DNA of 64,000 bases from Tricholoma matsutake (GCA_026075535.2 AP026538.1:10664001-10728000), one strand, 5' to 3'; shown: positions 1 through 11,370, counted from the first letter of the stretch. Translations and numbers: made by a program. Notes: generated by a model from the letters alone, not told the origin.

Positions 1-119
1 TACTACTATGCCGCCCGCATCTGTACTTGGTCAAAATTTCTCCCACACTCGAGTCCACCCTGTGGCCCATGTAGTTTATTCTTTGGCTCATCCTTCTCAC
101 AAATTCATATGTTTTTGAG

Positions 120-1640
120 CTGACTGATCCATGGTGCATTGGCAAGCAATTTATCTTACCCAGGAGAGTTATGTGCAACTGTGCATGATTCACAGTGAAG
201 GTAAGTTCTGTTCCTCAGCACATTTTTTAGACAACTGATCTGTAGTGTATTGGCATGCAATTTGTCCTGCAACCAAAGTCATGTGTGTCTGCATGGCACA
301 ATTCACGGAGAAGGAACAATTATGTTCCACAGCACAATCATCGGGTGACTGATCCATAGTGCATTGGCACGCAATTTATCCAGCGGGAAATTTTATGGGC
401 ATCTGCACACGGTTCATGGAAAAGGTAAATTTATGTTCCTGGGCCCAGTTTCAGGGCAACTGATCCATAGCATGTCGGAACGCAATTTATACTGTGAGAA
501 AAACCATGTGTGTTTGCACACAGTTTCCATCATCCATTGGCACGCAATTTATCCTGCCAGCAAAACTATGTTCACCTGGGCACAATTCATGGTGAAGGCA
601 AATTTCATTCACTCCATGTTAATTCCTTTGCTGCTCTGCAATTTCCAGATCATGTGTGCCCGAGTGAGTCTCCTGTTGCCAGCTGATATGCATGAAATAA
701 TACTTCCTCATGTAATTGGCACATCAGCACACAATTGATCCTACCCTCAAAAATTATGTGTGCCCACATACAGTTTGCTGTGAAGGTAAAAATATGTTCT
801 TTAACACCTTTTTGTTTACTCCTTATTTATTTCTGTGCCTCTGTGCAATTTTCAGGTTGCATGTGCCTGTGCACAATTCATGGTGAAGGTAAATCTATGT
901 TCCTCAGCACAATTTTGGCATGATCAATCCATGGTCCATAGACATGCAATTGCCCCACCAGGACAATCATTGTGTGCCTGCACACAATTCACAGTGGATG
1001 TAATATATGTTCCTTGGCAAATTTCCGAGGCCACTGATGCCTGATGCATGATGTCCAGGTCATTATCTCTCCATAAGTTATTTAGTATGTAGTATCTATT
1101 TGAAAATGATGTGATCAAACTGGTCCAAGTTGGGTCCAAGTTCTCAATAGCACATTGGCACATAATTCATACCGCGAGCAAAATTTTAAATCTTGTGCCC
1201 CTGCACATGGTTACAATGTGGTGAAGGTAAAATTATGTTCCTCTACACAAACACATGAAGATGTATTAGCACACAATGTATGAGGACAAGAAAATTCTGT
1301 GCATCCATGCAGAATTCACCATGAAGGTAAATTAATGTTCCTTGGCACAGCTGAACTTCATGTGTGGCCACACACAATTCACAGTGCGCAGTGAAATTAT
1401 GTTCCTTGACACAAATTAATGATGAATGTTTTTTAGCATGCAATGTATGAGGCCGAGAAAATTCTGTGTGCCCACACAGAATTCATCATGAAGGTAAATT
1501 AATGTTCATTGGCACAGCTGAACTTCATGTGTGGCCACACACAATTCACAGTGTAGGGTAAAATTATGTTCTTCAACACAGATCTACAATGAAGGTGTAC
1601 TGGGGTGCAATATGCTCAGTCAAGAACTTGAAAATGGTGT
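120..1640. repeat. Degenerate ~112-bp tandem repeat (satellite-like)
   Basis: The same word order recurs many times: a 'gcattggcacgcaatttatcc' type word, then a 'tgcacacaattcacagtgaagg' type word, then 'attatgttcctcagcacaa' and 'ctgatccatagtg'. The gcattggca word occurs near 136, 249 and 362, which gives a period of about 112-113 bp. Units are diverged and some are truncated. Near 1294-1400 and 1468-1555 two units are nearly identical at a ~180-bp spacing. The short open frames here are not conserved between units, so I do not regard them as genes. Confidence 0.7.
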
Positions 1641-2628
1641 GCACTAGCCCAGAATTCCTCTTTCGAGCATATTTTTGTGCATGGGCACATTTTTCTTTTA
1701 TGTGTGCCTACATGCAAGCACTACATTGGCATTCCACATTGCCTCGACACCAGTCTTCTCAGGCTGTAGTGTTGGTGTTGATGCTCAGTGTTTTCCTGCT
1801 TCTAGCATTCAAATATTCTATCATTCTGAAATGTACAATATAAGTTAAAGTTTGTTGAGATTCTGAATGTGCAGCCTATTCCAAATTGATATGAAAATTT
1901 GGGTGTATATGATTGCATGGTCTTGGGACATATAGCTAATTGACTTCTAAATTCTGGAAATTCCACTGTTCCCACATTCTGCAGCACTGGAATTTACATT
2001 TGAGAGCTGGGGATCAACTGCAATGTAGGATTGCAGGAATGCAGCTGGTGAACACTTGGTGTGATCTTTTGGATGGAAATGATCAATGGAAAAGGATGTA
2101 TCTGCAAAGAAGTTTGGCTCTCGGGTCATGCAGTAAGGTCCTAGTGCACATGCAAAATCATACATCACTCGCTTTGGTGCTGTTGGCCATTGGGTATAAA
2201 TTGCCAAAATAACATTGTTCTGACCTTCTAAGTTCTGCCTCAGGTATGCAATGGAAGCCATAGCAGATGCTGTGTGTACACCAGACAGCCATTATTCCTC
2301 CAGTAAGCCACCACTGACCATACCTTGAATAGTATTTAGAGCATTTTGCACCACAATTTCCATTTTTATCGCCTCACTAGTGTTTGAAGGTCCAGTTTGG
2401 TCTGTTTTTTTTTTCCATTTTGGAACACAACTGCAGCCACAACTGATTCAATTACATTTGAAAACTATATATAACTGGACCAGACCTCACACAACCTGTT
2501 TGTTGCAGTTCTGTCCAGTCTGACAACTGGTCATGACCAGTTTAGGTTGCAACCAGTCATCAACCCAACTAGAGTTGGTCCAAACTGACATTATATAGTA
2601 CATAATAAATAGCACTACTCTAAAACAT
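1641..2628. other. Unassigned AT-rich DNA between satellite and Gypsy copy A
   Basis: No open frame of convincing composition, no recognised domain and no clear repeat. It contains a poly-T tract near 2405-2414. It ends abruptly where reverse-transcriptase sequence begins near 2629. Confidence 0.5.
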
Positions 2629-5015
2629 TTTTCGGGATGACTAACAGTCCCCCGACCTTTCAAAATATGATGAACGACATTTTCAAGGATGTAATAGACA
2701 AAGGTGTGGTAATAATATTTATTGATGACATTCTGATATTCACGGAGGATGAAGACATGAGGTGATAGTGCAGGAGGTACTACAGAGGTTAGCAGAGAAT
2801 GATCTATTTTTGAAACTGGAGAAGTGTGTGTTTGGGGCAAGCGAGATTGAGTTCCTAGGATTATTGATCGGCCCTGACAGAATCAAAATGGATCCAATCA
2901 AGGTACAGGCTATCACTGATTGGCCTGCACCCACCCATGTCAAGGAGGTTCAAGCCTTCTTGGGACTTGCAAATTATTATCGTTGCTTTGTGCACAATTT
3001 TTCTAAAATTGCTGCACCCTTACATAACCTTATGTGAAAGGGAGTAGTGTGGAGGTGAGGAGAGCAGCAGTAGACAGCATTTGAGGAGTTGAAGAGGAAG
3101 TTTGTGGAGGGACCAATATTAGCCCTGGTAGATTTCACATGCCCTTTACAAGTGGAATCAGATGCATCCAACTTTGCTACTGGAGCAGTATTATCAATAC
3201 TGTGCAAAGATGACAAATAGCATCCTTGTGTATATTTGTCCTGAGGGTTGAATGATGTGGAGAGGAATTATGATGTGCATGACAAAGAGATGTTGGGGAT
3301 AATATGAGCATTAGAGGCATGGAGGCCATGCATCAGATTGAGATCTGGACAGATCATCAAAATCTGCAATACTTCATGTCTGCTAAAAAGCTTAATTGCC
3401 GGCAAGCACGTTGGGCATTACTCCTATTGCATTTCAATTTTCACTTGGTCCACAAAGTGGGAAGTTTAATGAGAAAAGCAGATGCATTATCCAGATGTAT
3501 TGATCATAAAAGGGGGGGTGGAGGAGGACAATAAGAATGTTACCTTACTCAAACCCGAATACTTTTGCATTTGCACTATGCATCAAGGGCATCTATTAAT
3601 AGATAGCTCGGAAATGGAAATGTTGTCTAAAATTAGACAATGTTCAGAAATGGATGATGAAGTAGTGGAAGCTGTGAAAGTTCTGAATGGAGAGAAGAAA
3701 GGTAATATTAAAGGAGATGAATGGGCTGAGGAACAAGGGTTGGTGTTGTTTCGAGGAAAGGTGTATGTACCGAAGGATCAGGATTTGTGAAGGGAGATCA
3801 TCCAGTTACATCATAATATGCCAACTGCCAGACACCCAGGAAGATGGAAGACATTGGAATTAGTAATGAGAAATTATTGGTGGCCTGGAATTTCAAAGTA
3901 TGTGTTGGGGTATGTGGATGGATGTGGTATGTGCATGAGGGGGAAGAAATTTCCAGAGAAACCTGCAGGAAAATTAATGCCAAACCCTAGTGCCATGGCG
4001 AGATATATCTGTGGATTTTATTACCGGATTACCTGAGGCTCAAGGATACAATGCAATATTTGTAGTATGCAACCGCTTCACAAAAGAGGTCCATATTATT
4101 CCTACTACTACAGAAACCTCATCATTGGGCTTGGCGTGCCTCTATCTAAATCAGGTATGGCAGTTACATGGGTTACCCACTACGGTTATCTCCGATCGTG
4201 GACTACAATTTGCTTCCGCATTTATGTGAGAACTGAGCAACATATTGGGAATTCAAACTAAATTATCTATGGCATATCACCCACAGACTGATGGGCAGAC
4301 AGAGAGAATGAATCAGGAGTTGGAGCAGTACCTATGTATGTTTGTCAACTACCAACAAACTGACTGGCCTGAATGGCTGGCAATTGCCAAATTTTCCCAC
4401 AATAACAAATTCCATTTGGCTACTTGTATGTCACCCTTTTTCACCAATTATGGATATCATCCTTGCGTGGGAGTAGAACCCAGAAGGGAAGTCAAAGTAC
4501 AGTCAGTAGAAGACTTTGTATCTAAGATGCAAAAGGTACAAGAGGACGCAGAGGCGGCGTTGAAGAAAGCATGTGATGACATGATGTGACATGCAGATCA
4601 TACTCGAGCACGTGCTCCAGAGTACAAAGTTGGTGACTTGGTGTGGCTAAGTACCAAGGACCTGAATATTCCACGACCTTCGAGGAAACTTACAGAGAAA
4701 CAAGTTGGCCCATATGCAATCTCTAAAGTGATCTTGCCTAATGCGGTAGTGCTAAAATTACCCTGATCATTCAAGATTGATCCCGAGATTAATGTATCCT
4801 GCCTATGCCCTTACTGCCCACCCACTATTCCTGGCCAACAAACTACTCTGCAACCTCTGATAATAGTAGAAGGTGTTCCAGAATACGTAGTTGAAGAAAC
4901 TCTAGACTCATGTCTTCGACGGAACAAATTGGAGTTCTTAATAAAGTGGAAAAACTATACCAACAAAAATAATTTGTGGGAGCCCAAAGAGAATTGTAAG
5001 TGAGTATGCAGTGCA
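2629..5015 (+). pseudogene. pol: Broken Gypsy pol (RT C-terminus, RNase H, integrase, chromodomain), copy A
   Basis: RT: the region at 2629-2750 carries FFGMTNSPPTFQ and the catalytic FIDD. The thumb and connection continue to 3037 (FLGLANYYR). RNase H spans about 3038-3530 with [11 protein letters not shown] and [13 protein letters not shown], but is broken by stops and a frameshift near 3320. Integrase: the zinc-binding region (HPGRWKTLELVMRNYWWPG, then CGMC) is at 3810-3940. The DDE core has DFITGLP, ISDRG and the glutamate in the [10 protein letters not shown] block (4010-4330). A GPY-like segment lies at 4700-4760. A chromodomain (VVEETLD, then LIKWKNYTNKNNLWEP) is at 4885-4995. In-frame stops are mainly TGA (for example 3788, 4227, 4587, 4764). 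At 3788 copy B2 has CGA in the same codon. Confidence 0.85.
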
Positions 5016-5167
5016 ATCGCCCAATTCTTTAAATGTAATCCAAATGCTCTGCATCGCATTGTGAGAATGGTGTATGAGAGGATGAGATTCCGGCCTTACC
5101 AAAATTTCACAGAGGGGACAAACACAATATTTTCTCACCTGGAAGTCAAGGCATAAAAGGGGAGTAA

Positions 5168-5549
5168 TGTTAGGAAACCACCCCATTACCTAATAAAATG
5201 TCATTTTTATTTTATTATGTCAAATTATGCTACATTACGCTAAATGACGCCAAATGACACTAAATGATGCTACACTTTGATAGTGTGAGAATTTTATTTC
5301 ACATGCATTGGTAACAACAATGTACAATGTGTGTAACATAGTATATAAACCCTATATATACACCTAGGGGACCCAGTTGTGTTCTCTTAGGTATTCCACC
5401 TACGCTTTTGGTGTGAAAGGCCTATCTCAACAAACTCATCTATTAATAACCCCTCACATCAAAACCATCAATTCCCCCATCATGTGCACAGATCCCGCCC
5501 CCTTCTTGTAGAGAGAACCCACATGGTCTTAGCTGGTGTTGCCCTAACA
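5168..5549 (+). repeat. 3' LTR of Gypsy copy A (TGTTAGG...CCTAACA)
   Basis: It begins right after a purine-rich tract and ends 382 bp later, with perfect 7-bp terminal inverted repeats TGTTAGG/CCTAACA. Two related LTRs occur at 38556-38951 and 43818-44218. It contains a TATA-like segment (agtatataaacc, about 5340) and a conserved block ttctcttaggtattccacc. No 5-bp target duplication can be tested because the left end of the element is missing. Confidence 0.85.
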
Positions 5550-5559
5550 CCCTCACATC

Positions 5560-5755
5560 AGCCTCATCATCATTGGTCTTGTCTTGGCATTGTTGTATGT
5601 CACTGGTGTTGGCATTGTCTACTGCCCTTGTCATTGTTTGCTGCCACTGCTGTCTGCTGCTGTCGTTGTTGTCTGGTCTTGGCATTGTTGTCTGGTCTTG
5701 GCATTGTTGTCTGGTCTCGGTGTTGTCATCTGCCATTGGTGTTGGTGTGGTCATC
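5560..5755 (+). repeat. TTG/TGG-rich short tandem repeat
   Basis: Repeats of a ~22-bp word of the type gttgtctggtcttggcattg. Overlapping open frames on both strands are low-complexity by-products of the repeat. Confidence 0.55.
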
Positions 5756-5776
5756 CACTACACTTAGTGCTTGATG

Positions 5777-6195
5777 GTCCAGTCACAGTTAATGTAATCT
5801 TTTGAAATTTTGAGATGAAATTTGCCATTTAAAGGCTCATATTTAATACCAATGTTTTAGGACTTTTATCATATCATCTTAATATAGTAACAAATGTTTT
5901 GTGCTATTGCACCTAAGGTTTATTTACAAGAGTAAGCACCTTATGACAGAAAGAGATTTATCAGGTTGTACACTTTCCAAGGTTTTGGTCAAAAGTGTAC
6001 AAGCTGATAAAATTGTTTCTGTCATAAGATGCTTACTTTTGTAAATAAACCTTAGGTGCAATAGTACAATCTATTTGTTAATATATTAAGATGATATGAT
6101 AAAAGTCCTAAAACATTGGTATTAAATATGAGCCTTTACAATGGCAAATTTCATCTAAAATTTCAAAAGACTGATACATTAACTGTGACTGGACA
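5777..6195. repeat. Long inverted repeat (fold-back), ~205-bp arms
   Basis: The left arm starts gtccagtcacagttaatgta and the right arm ends with its complement, cattaactgtgactggac. The arms pair almost continuously toward a centre near 5983. The loop is about 15 bp and includes ccaaggttttgg. By eye the arms are over 90% identical, with a few indels. There is no open frame and no obvious target duplication. It could be a MITE-like fold-back element or a head-to-head duplication. Confidence 0.85.
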
Positions 6196-6684
6196 TTTGA
6201 CAATTGTAGATGGGCAAATCTGAGCCAAGACTTGCCCACTTTGGAGGAAGGATTTGACAGTGTGATATAGCCTGGAAATTATTCCTAACTGGACATATGG
6301 TATAATCTATCAAGATTTGATGTCAGAACAATGAACTTTTGAAGTTTGGAGTGACTACCTGTGAATTCCTGAACATCATTTATCTGTCACAGGTTATCAT
6401 CCTGACCAAATAGTCTGCTTAACTGGTGTTGAGCATTTTTAATATGTCCACAAGATCCTTCAGCAGTGTCTTTTGAACATTGCCATGAACCTAAACCATC
6501 ATCAGTGCTCATGTGGGTGACTACCATGGCACCACCTGAGATTTGGCAGATCTATTCACATCTGATGGCACTGAGAAGTAACTCAAGCACTGTTCTCCAT
6601 CCATCAGCTGACATGAGAAAAGAATCACAGGATATTCACCTGAAATACAAGTCTGAGTAATGTCAATAACATCATGATTTACTT
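6196..6684. other. Unassigned DNA between fold-back and decayed minus-strand coding DNA
   Basis: No motif, repeat or coding signal recognised. The 64-codon plus-strand frame at 6466-6660 has no recognisable features and is antisense to the adjacent minus-strand coding remnant. Confidence 0.35.
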
Positions 6685-7077
6685 TTACTTACTAGATGCC
6701 CAGTCATCACTCCCATCCAGAAACTCTTCTCTTCCATAGTCATGCATGAAACAATAATGAATGCAGTCATTCATTCCTTGGGGACAATAACACACTATGA
6801 CCAACTCATCTCCAACTACCTTCCATTCCAGATGGAACCAATGTGTCTGTGTTTCATTCCAAATTAATTGAGGTGTTTTAAAGTAATTGTATGTACAACA
6901 TACATTTCCTGCACCTGTGCAAGGATCCCATCCTTGGACCACAAATAGCATATTGCAGACCTGTGTAAATACAATGGCCTCTTCAATCACAGCATCTGCA
7001 TATCACAAATAGTCCATCTCAGCCATTTTAGTAGAAACATCTCTGCTGACAGACTCAGAGATTCCTTCAAATACTAC
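6685..7077 (-). pseudogene. Cysteine-rich coding remnant, possibly a KDZ-associated cysteine cluster
   Basis: Read on the minus strand from about 7077, the frame gives MAEMDYL, one TGA, then YADAVIEEAIVFTQVCNM and about 85 further residues to a stop. Cysteines and histidines are spaced as a compact cluster: DPCTGAGNVCC, then after a WFHLEW segment VCYCPQGMNDCIHYCFMHD. This resembles the cysteine clusters of KDZ-type transposase proteins (a CxC4-like type is my best guess), but I cannot confirm the family. The internal TGA sits where CGA (Arg) would fit. It lies downstream, on the same strand, of the transposase fragment at 7762-8640 and may belong to the same decayed locus. Confidence 0.35.
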
Positions 7078-7441
7078 AGGCACACCATCCATGGCTGACT
7101 CAGAGTCACAATGGTGTAGAAGTCTAGGGTGAGAAGAGATCAAGGCAGAGGGACCCTCCTGTTGTTCAGAATCTATGCCATCTGGTATGTCCTTTTTCCT
7201 GGGGTGGTGGCAGCTTATCTTGCATGGATGCTTGGTTGGTGATGCATTTGCAGCTGCAAGGGGTGGTGAGGATTTGTATTTTTGGTATCAAAGTTAGGTG
7301 TGCATTTGGAGGTGCATTGAGCTTTATCTTTGAATGCAATATCATTGGTATAGGCAAAGTGATCTTGGACATGTAGTAGTAATGCTGCCAAAATGCCAAA
7401 ACAACAATTGGGTTGTGAGATGCACAGCCACATTGATTCAT

Positions 7442-7761
7442 TCATCAGGAAAATCAAAAAAAAAAAAAAACTTAGGAGGCTTAGCTTGCTTATTCCACAT
7501 GTAAGCCTGGTAAGCTGTTTAAGTGGCTTATTTTGTACTTAGCAAAATATTCAATAAGGATGAAGGCAGATATCTAAGCACATTGTAAGCATGTTAAGTG
7601 GTTCAAGGAGGCCAAGGAGGTGTAAGACAGGTAAGTAGGGTAAGTCTTGTTTGGTTTAATTGGCTTAATAATGATAGTCAGAGCAATATGGCAACTGTGT
7701 CCTACCAGCATGTAGGACTCATGACAATATAATCAATTGTTGCTAGCATTAGTCTACTGAA
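7442..7761. other. Non-coding gap with poly-A tract and repeated taagc/taagt words
   Basis: It begins with a run of about 14 A at 7458, followed by many gtaag/taagc words. No coding signal. A homopolymer near decayed transposase DNA may mark an old insertion end, but no partner was found. Confidence 0.35.
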
Positions 7762-8640
7762 TTAAGAGGCAATCTTGAATGCATGGTGATCAGGAAATTT
7801 GTTGACATAGAATCTTGTGAAGGTATCTAACATGTCCATGAATGAAAGGGTCCTTGAAACATATTCTGGGCCAAAAGCCTGAAGGAGATGTGCTGCACAA
7901 ACAACAGTGTCAAGGTGGATAATGGAGGGGAGGCTTTCATCACCATCTGGCTGTACTATCCACATGCTTGTGGGGTCATCTGGTGAATCACCCACATGCA
8001 AGAACCAATGCACTAGCACACAAGGATATTCAATGCCATGATGAGAAAATGAAAAAAAAGTTGCATGCAAGCAATACCAAGACCTCGGATTCCTTCCATT
8101 GATGAGTCAGTGTTGATAAAAATTGTGTCATAATGACCAGGTCCATTTCTCCAAGATTTCGCTGCATGAATATGTTCACAATGCATGCCACCAATTCCTG
8201 AGATGTCACTAGGTGTGTGGAATGTTGCAATGGCAGAGGAATAGATGGTTATCTTGCTGTAGAACATTGGGAGGTCTGAGATACTGGCATTGGAGATGTC
8301 ATCAGAATGCTGCTGCTTGTAGATAAATTGCTGGATGAGATTGGGAAACTCAGGTTGTTCAATTTCAATGCAACATCTTCAGGGTAAACTTTGGACACTG
8401 TGAATGTAGGTAAGTATGCATATTGGAAGTACCTAGTCAAGTAGTACTTACATGCTGTCTTTGCAAGGTCCACGTAGGCCTCGACAGTGGGACCCTCAAC
8501 TGCATCCCCATCATCATCACCACAGTCACCGTTGCTGTTATTTTTGTTGTTTGTGTTGTTGATGTTGTCATTAAGACTACCATCAGAAGGATCATATTGT
8601 ATATCAGGTTCAGGATTCACTCCATCTGTTCCTGTTCATA
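7762..8640 (-). pseudogene. C-terminal part of an Agaricomycete transposase (Plavaka-like), frameshifted
   Basis: On the minus strand a conserved C-terminal region can be followed across three frames. First come DVALKLNN and, after a 1-nt shift near 8355, EFPNLIQQFIYKQ and MFYSKITIYSSAIATFH. The next block is SDISGIGGMHCEHI, then HYDTIFINTDSS and EGIRGLGIACMQLFF. After a shift in the A8 tract at about 8053-8060 follow HHGIEYPCVLVHWF, GMWIVQPD, IIHLDTVVCAAHLL, and FYVNKFPDHHAFKIAS to the stop. From memory this block order is typical of the C-terminus of transposases carried by agaric Plavaka-type (CACTA-related) elements. The family name is an inference. An acidic, Asn-rich stretch (about 8490-8590) precedes it. 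The catalytic domain is not in the window, so this is a dead remnant. Confidence 0.6.
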
Positions 8641-8844
8641 CAGATTTTATTGGCATGAAAACAGAGGTACCACTCTGAAATCTTTTGTACAAGTGGTATT
8701 CACACTAATGGCTTCAATCTTCCAAGACAACACTCACTTATTCATTATGTGAAACTCATTCACACCTTTGGATCACCAAATGGTCTTTGTTCTTCTATTA
8801 CAGAATCTAAGCATATCAAGGCTGTGAAGGAACCATGGTGGTGC

Positions 8845-9069
8845 TCAAGTTGTTTTGAAGCACTTAGCCAAATGCTCCTCACTAACCAGTGTCTCAATAA
8901 GCTTGCTGCTGCTCGCATTGACTTTGCTGACCATGGGATGCTGCAGGACATGTTTAATGGCAGCTTGGGAACAAATTCTACATGATCCATCTGGACTCAG
9001 TGAAACATTACTATCATCTTCATCTGTATCTGACAGTTCAGACATGACTGGATCTTCTTCACCATGCAA
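8845..9069 (-). pseudogene. Short acidic ORF upstream of the transposase remnant, unidentified
   Basis: A 74-codon minus-strand frame starts MHGEEDPVMSELSDTDEDD and includes SCRICSQAAIKHVLQHP. It could be an upstream exon of the decayed transposase locus because it has the same strand and lies ~200 bp 5' of it. I do not recognise a family. Other frames here give equally long ORFs, so coding status is uncertain. Confidence 0.2.
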
Positions 9070-9087
9070 GGTGGTAGAGTCCCCTCC

Positions 9088-9556
9088 TGTCAGGAGAGTA
9101 TCAAATCTTTTATCTTATCTTATCTTATCAGATGGATCAGGGATCATATCTAGGACAATAGATAGGGATATCTTATATTATGGGCCTTTAATGGTGAGGC
9201 AAGGCATGCATGGGAGGCATGGGTAAGGTACAGCCCGATATGATGACATGAGGAATGGGCATGGCAAACCACAGCAGGGCATGGTTATGGATAGGCACTG
9301 TGCACAGGCATGAATGCAGCATGGCCAAGGGTAGCTGACTGATGGACACATAGTAGTAGCATGGCCAACACTCATGGACATAGCATGTACAGTAGCATGG
9401 ACAACACATGTATAGTAGTATATATTGAATGCAAAACCAAGGGTTCTCGCTAGTCAAGTTCTCTTAGGAATTCCACCATAACCTGGTGTGATGCACTGAG
9501 ATGGTACAAGACCATCCACTGTCCTTATTTGCTACTAAACAATAGTATTCTTGACA
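9088..9556. repeat. Possible solo LTR (TGTCAGG...CTTGACA)
   Basis: The segment starts TGTCA and ends TGACA. It includes TCTTAT repeats and a block gttctcttaggaattccacc that nearly matches the corresponding block in the Gypsy A LTR (5168-5549). The flanking 5-mers (cctcc / ggagc) are not identical, so the boundary or the solo-LTR call may be wrong. Confidence 0.35.
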
Positions 9557-9977
9557 GGAGCCCGCATGTGATCAACTAGTAGACCTTAAGTGGTTGAATG
9601 TAGAGGGCCACTACCCAATTGGGTGGGTGAGCTTATGTAATATGAGAGACCCCGGATATGCATAGCCAACTGGCTAGTACTGGGATCTCCCAAGCCTTAC
9701 ACTACCACTATATTGAGAATACCACATACTGTTATATTCTCATTGGGTGGCTAAGTAAGCAACTACTACCACACCCTTACACCTTTTTGAATAGACTTGA
9801 CTATTTTTGATATACTGGGGATACCCAGTGTAATCTATGTATTAGAGGAAATTCTAAAATAGAATTTCCAGTTTAAAACATGGTGATAACATGTGCCCAA
9901 CAACACAAAATGCTGAAAAGGCAAAGAAAGCAAGGAGCCAGGGGCAATGGAGCTGATGCTCCCGATAACCCCAGCAA
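9557..9977. other. Unassigned DNA right of the possible LTR
   Basis: No clear coding or repeat feature. It contains two near-copies of an 'attgggtggntnagtaagc' type word near 9620 and 9745. Confidence 0.3.
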
Positions 9978-10343
9978 GTGATGGAGGAAACAGAGAAAAT
10001 GATGCCTGATGCTGCCATGTCAGAGCTGCTGATAGAGCATGTGAGAGATGGAAAATGCCCCATATTGCTGTTTCCCAAGGCGAATACCTCAACACCAAAC
10101 TTCTTGACCCCAGAATGGGTGGAATCTCCAGAAATAGGAGGGGGGGCTAAAAGCTCCATACTGTGGGACAATAACATTCCATCAATTATGACTGAGGTAC
10201 TGCCAGATGGTGGACCACCTGGACTCACATCAATGAGAAGTGCAGCACGAGGACTTGGGGATCATGAGATGGGTGCATGGTGTGATACCATGGCCCTCAT
10301 TCAAGAGAAGGGCCCAGGTCCAGGATTTAGTCAGGACAAATAG
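9978..10343 (+). CDS. Hypothetical ORF, 121 codons, uncertain
   Basis: An open frame starts MMEETEKMMPDAAMSELL and continues with mixed composition (TPEWVESPEIGGG, LPDGGPPGL). It is not low-complexity and has no homologue that I recognise. It ends just before a cluster of SINE copies. It may be part of a decayed gag-like gene whose neighbours are lost, or chance. There is no splice or promoter evidence. Confidence 0.2.
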   Translation: MMEETEKMMPDAAMSELLIEHVRDGKCPILLFPKANTSTPNFLTPEWVESPEIGGGAKSSILWDNNIPSIMTEVLPDGGPPGLTSMRSAARGLGDHEMGAWCDTMALIQEKGPGPGFSQDK

Positions 10344-10379
10344 AACAAGTGTGTTTGCTGGTTAGCTGGGGGCATTACG

Positions 10380-10496
10380 AGGTCTTTACACTCCCCCCAT
10401 ATTCCTATAGGAAACTGATGATTCTGATGATTCTGATCAGACTCTGATTGGAATCTGACCATATTCCAATGTCATTTTCACCAGCCAAATTGACAA
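10380..10496 (-). repeat. SINE copy 1 (5'-truncated; 3' tail and body only)
   Basis: Minus-strand orientation. The 3' end (plus strand ctttacactcccccc at 10384-10398) is preceded in element sense by cctataggaatatgg and a body with ggctggtgaaaatgac. The same body and tail recur at 27345-27462 in plus orientation. The tRNA-like head is missing. Confidence 0.7.
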
Positions 10497-10810
10497 GACT
10501 TTGCACTCCCCCCCCATATTCCTATCGGAGTCCTAGGAGTCCTACTAGTCTGATACTAGTCCTAGGAGTCTGATAGGAATCCAATCAGAATGTATCTTGA
10601 TGATCATGTACTTTTATTTCCAAGAAATTCCTAGTAAATTCTGAGTAAAGTCCTATGCAATTCCAACAGGCAGTTGGATTTCAGAAGACTTAACTTGGTG
10701 AAAGTGCTTACAAAATAAATGGGCAGAGCAGGGATTGAACCCCAGACCTTGGGATATAAGCAACATGACCACCAAACAAGTGCTCAACCAGTTGAGCCAC
10801 AGGAGCATTA
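10497..10810 (-). repeat. SINE copy 2 with tRNA-derived head (minus)
   Basis: Read on the minus strand the head starts gctcctgtggctcaactgg. This contains an A box TGGCTCAACTGG (plus 10788-10799) and is followed by a B box GGGGTTCAATCCC (plus 10731-10743). The head matches SINE copy 9 at 26976. The 3' tail is ggggggggagtgcaaagtc. The acceptor stem is not complementary, so it is tRNA-related rather than a tRNA gene. An internal RNA polymerase III promoter is inferred from the two boxes. Confidence 0.8.
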
Positions 10811-10845
10811 ATAAACATGTAATATAAAGTCTATTTAAAGTGAGG

Positions 10846-11195
10846 TCTTTACACTCCCCCACCTTTCCCATTGGACTCCGACTGGAGTCCACCAGGACTG
10901 TTCACCAGCCAACTGCCTGCAAAGTTGCCAGTCCAGTCCCAGTCCAGTCCGACTGGACTCCAAGTGGAATCCACTCAAACACCAGATTCCACTTGGACTG
11001 GTCCAGTGAGTCCAATGGGAGTCCAACCAGAGTCCAACCAGAGTCCGCTGGGAGTCCAACTGGAGTCCAACTGGAGTCCACACCAATTATTATTAATAAC
11101 AGAAAAAATATTTTGACCCACACGAGGATTGAACTCTCACCAGTTTACTTACATAACATAATGGTAACACATTAACCACTAGACCACCTAGGCAT
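10846..11195 (-). repeat. SINE copy 3 with tRNA-derived head and GGACTCC array (minus)
   Basis: On the minus strand the head reads cctaggtggtctagtggtta, with A box TGGTCTAGTGG (plus 11176-11186) and B box GAGTTCAATCC (plus 11126-11136). The body is a string of short words of the type gactccagttggactcc. The 3' tail is ggtgggggagtgtaaag, followed by acctc. The head sequence differs from copy 2 while the tail is the same. Confidence 0.8.
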
Positions 11196-11370
11196 TTATT
11201 GATGCTTGAATACATAACACTATCACTATCACCCAGTTTATGCATGCTGCCACAGCTGCAAAATTCACCAACTGCTGCACTGCCACAACTGCCCCATCAA
11301 CCATTACCACCAACCACTCAACTGTCACAACACCATCACCACCCATCCATGTCAACAATGCTATTAAAAC

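Larger units (their letters stand above)
2629..5549 (+). mobile_element. Ty3/Gypsy chromovirus copy A, 5'-truncated, with 3' LTR
   Basis: The element starts inside the reverse transcriptase and continues through RNase H, integrase and a chromodomain to a polypurine tract (aaaaggggag, about 5156-5165) and a 382-bp 3' LTR. The 5' LTR, gag, protease and N-terminal RT are absent. It is closely related to copies B1 and B2 (37801-38951, about 40291-44218), which share codon-level alignment and the LTR. Its left edge has no LTR-like terminus, so deletion or rearrangement removed the rest. Several stops and frameshifts make it non-autonomous. Confidence 0.85.

Noticed and set aside
1..1163. Small frames at the left edge as genes
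   Set aside because: They lie within diverged tandem repeats and are not conserved between units.
5484..5805. Plus-strand Cys/Leu-rich frames after the Gypsy A LTR
   Set aside because: Three overlapping frames over a short TTG/TGG repeat; no domain and no conservation.
10731..10810. Functional tRNA gene
   Set aside because: A and B boxes are present, but the acceptor stem does not pair and the segment is joined to a SINE body.
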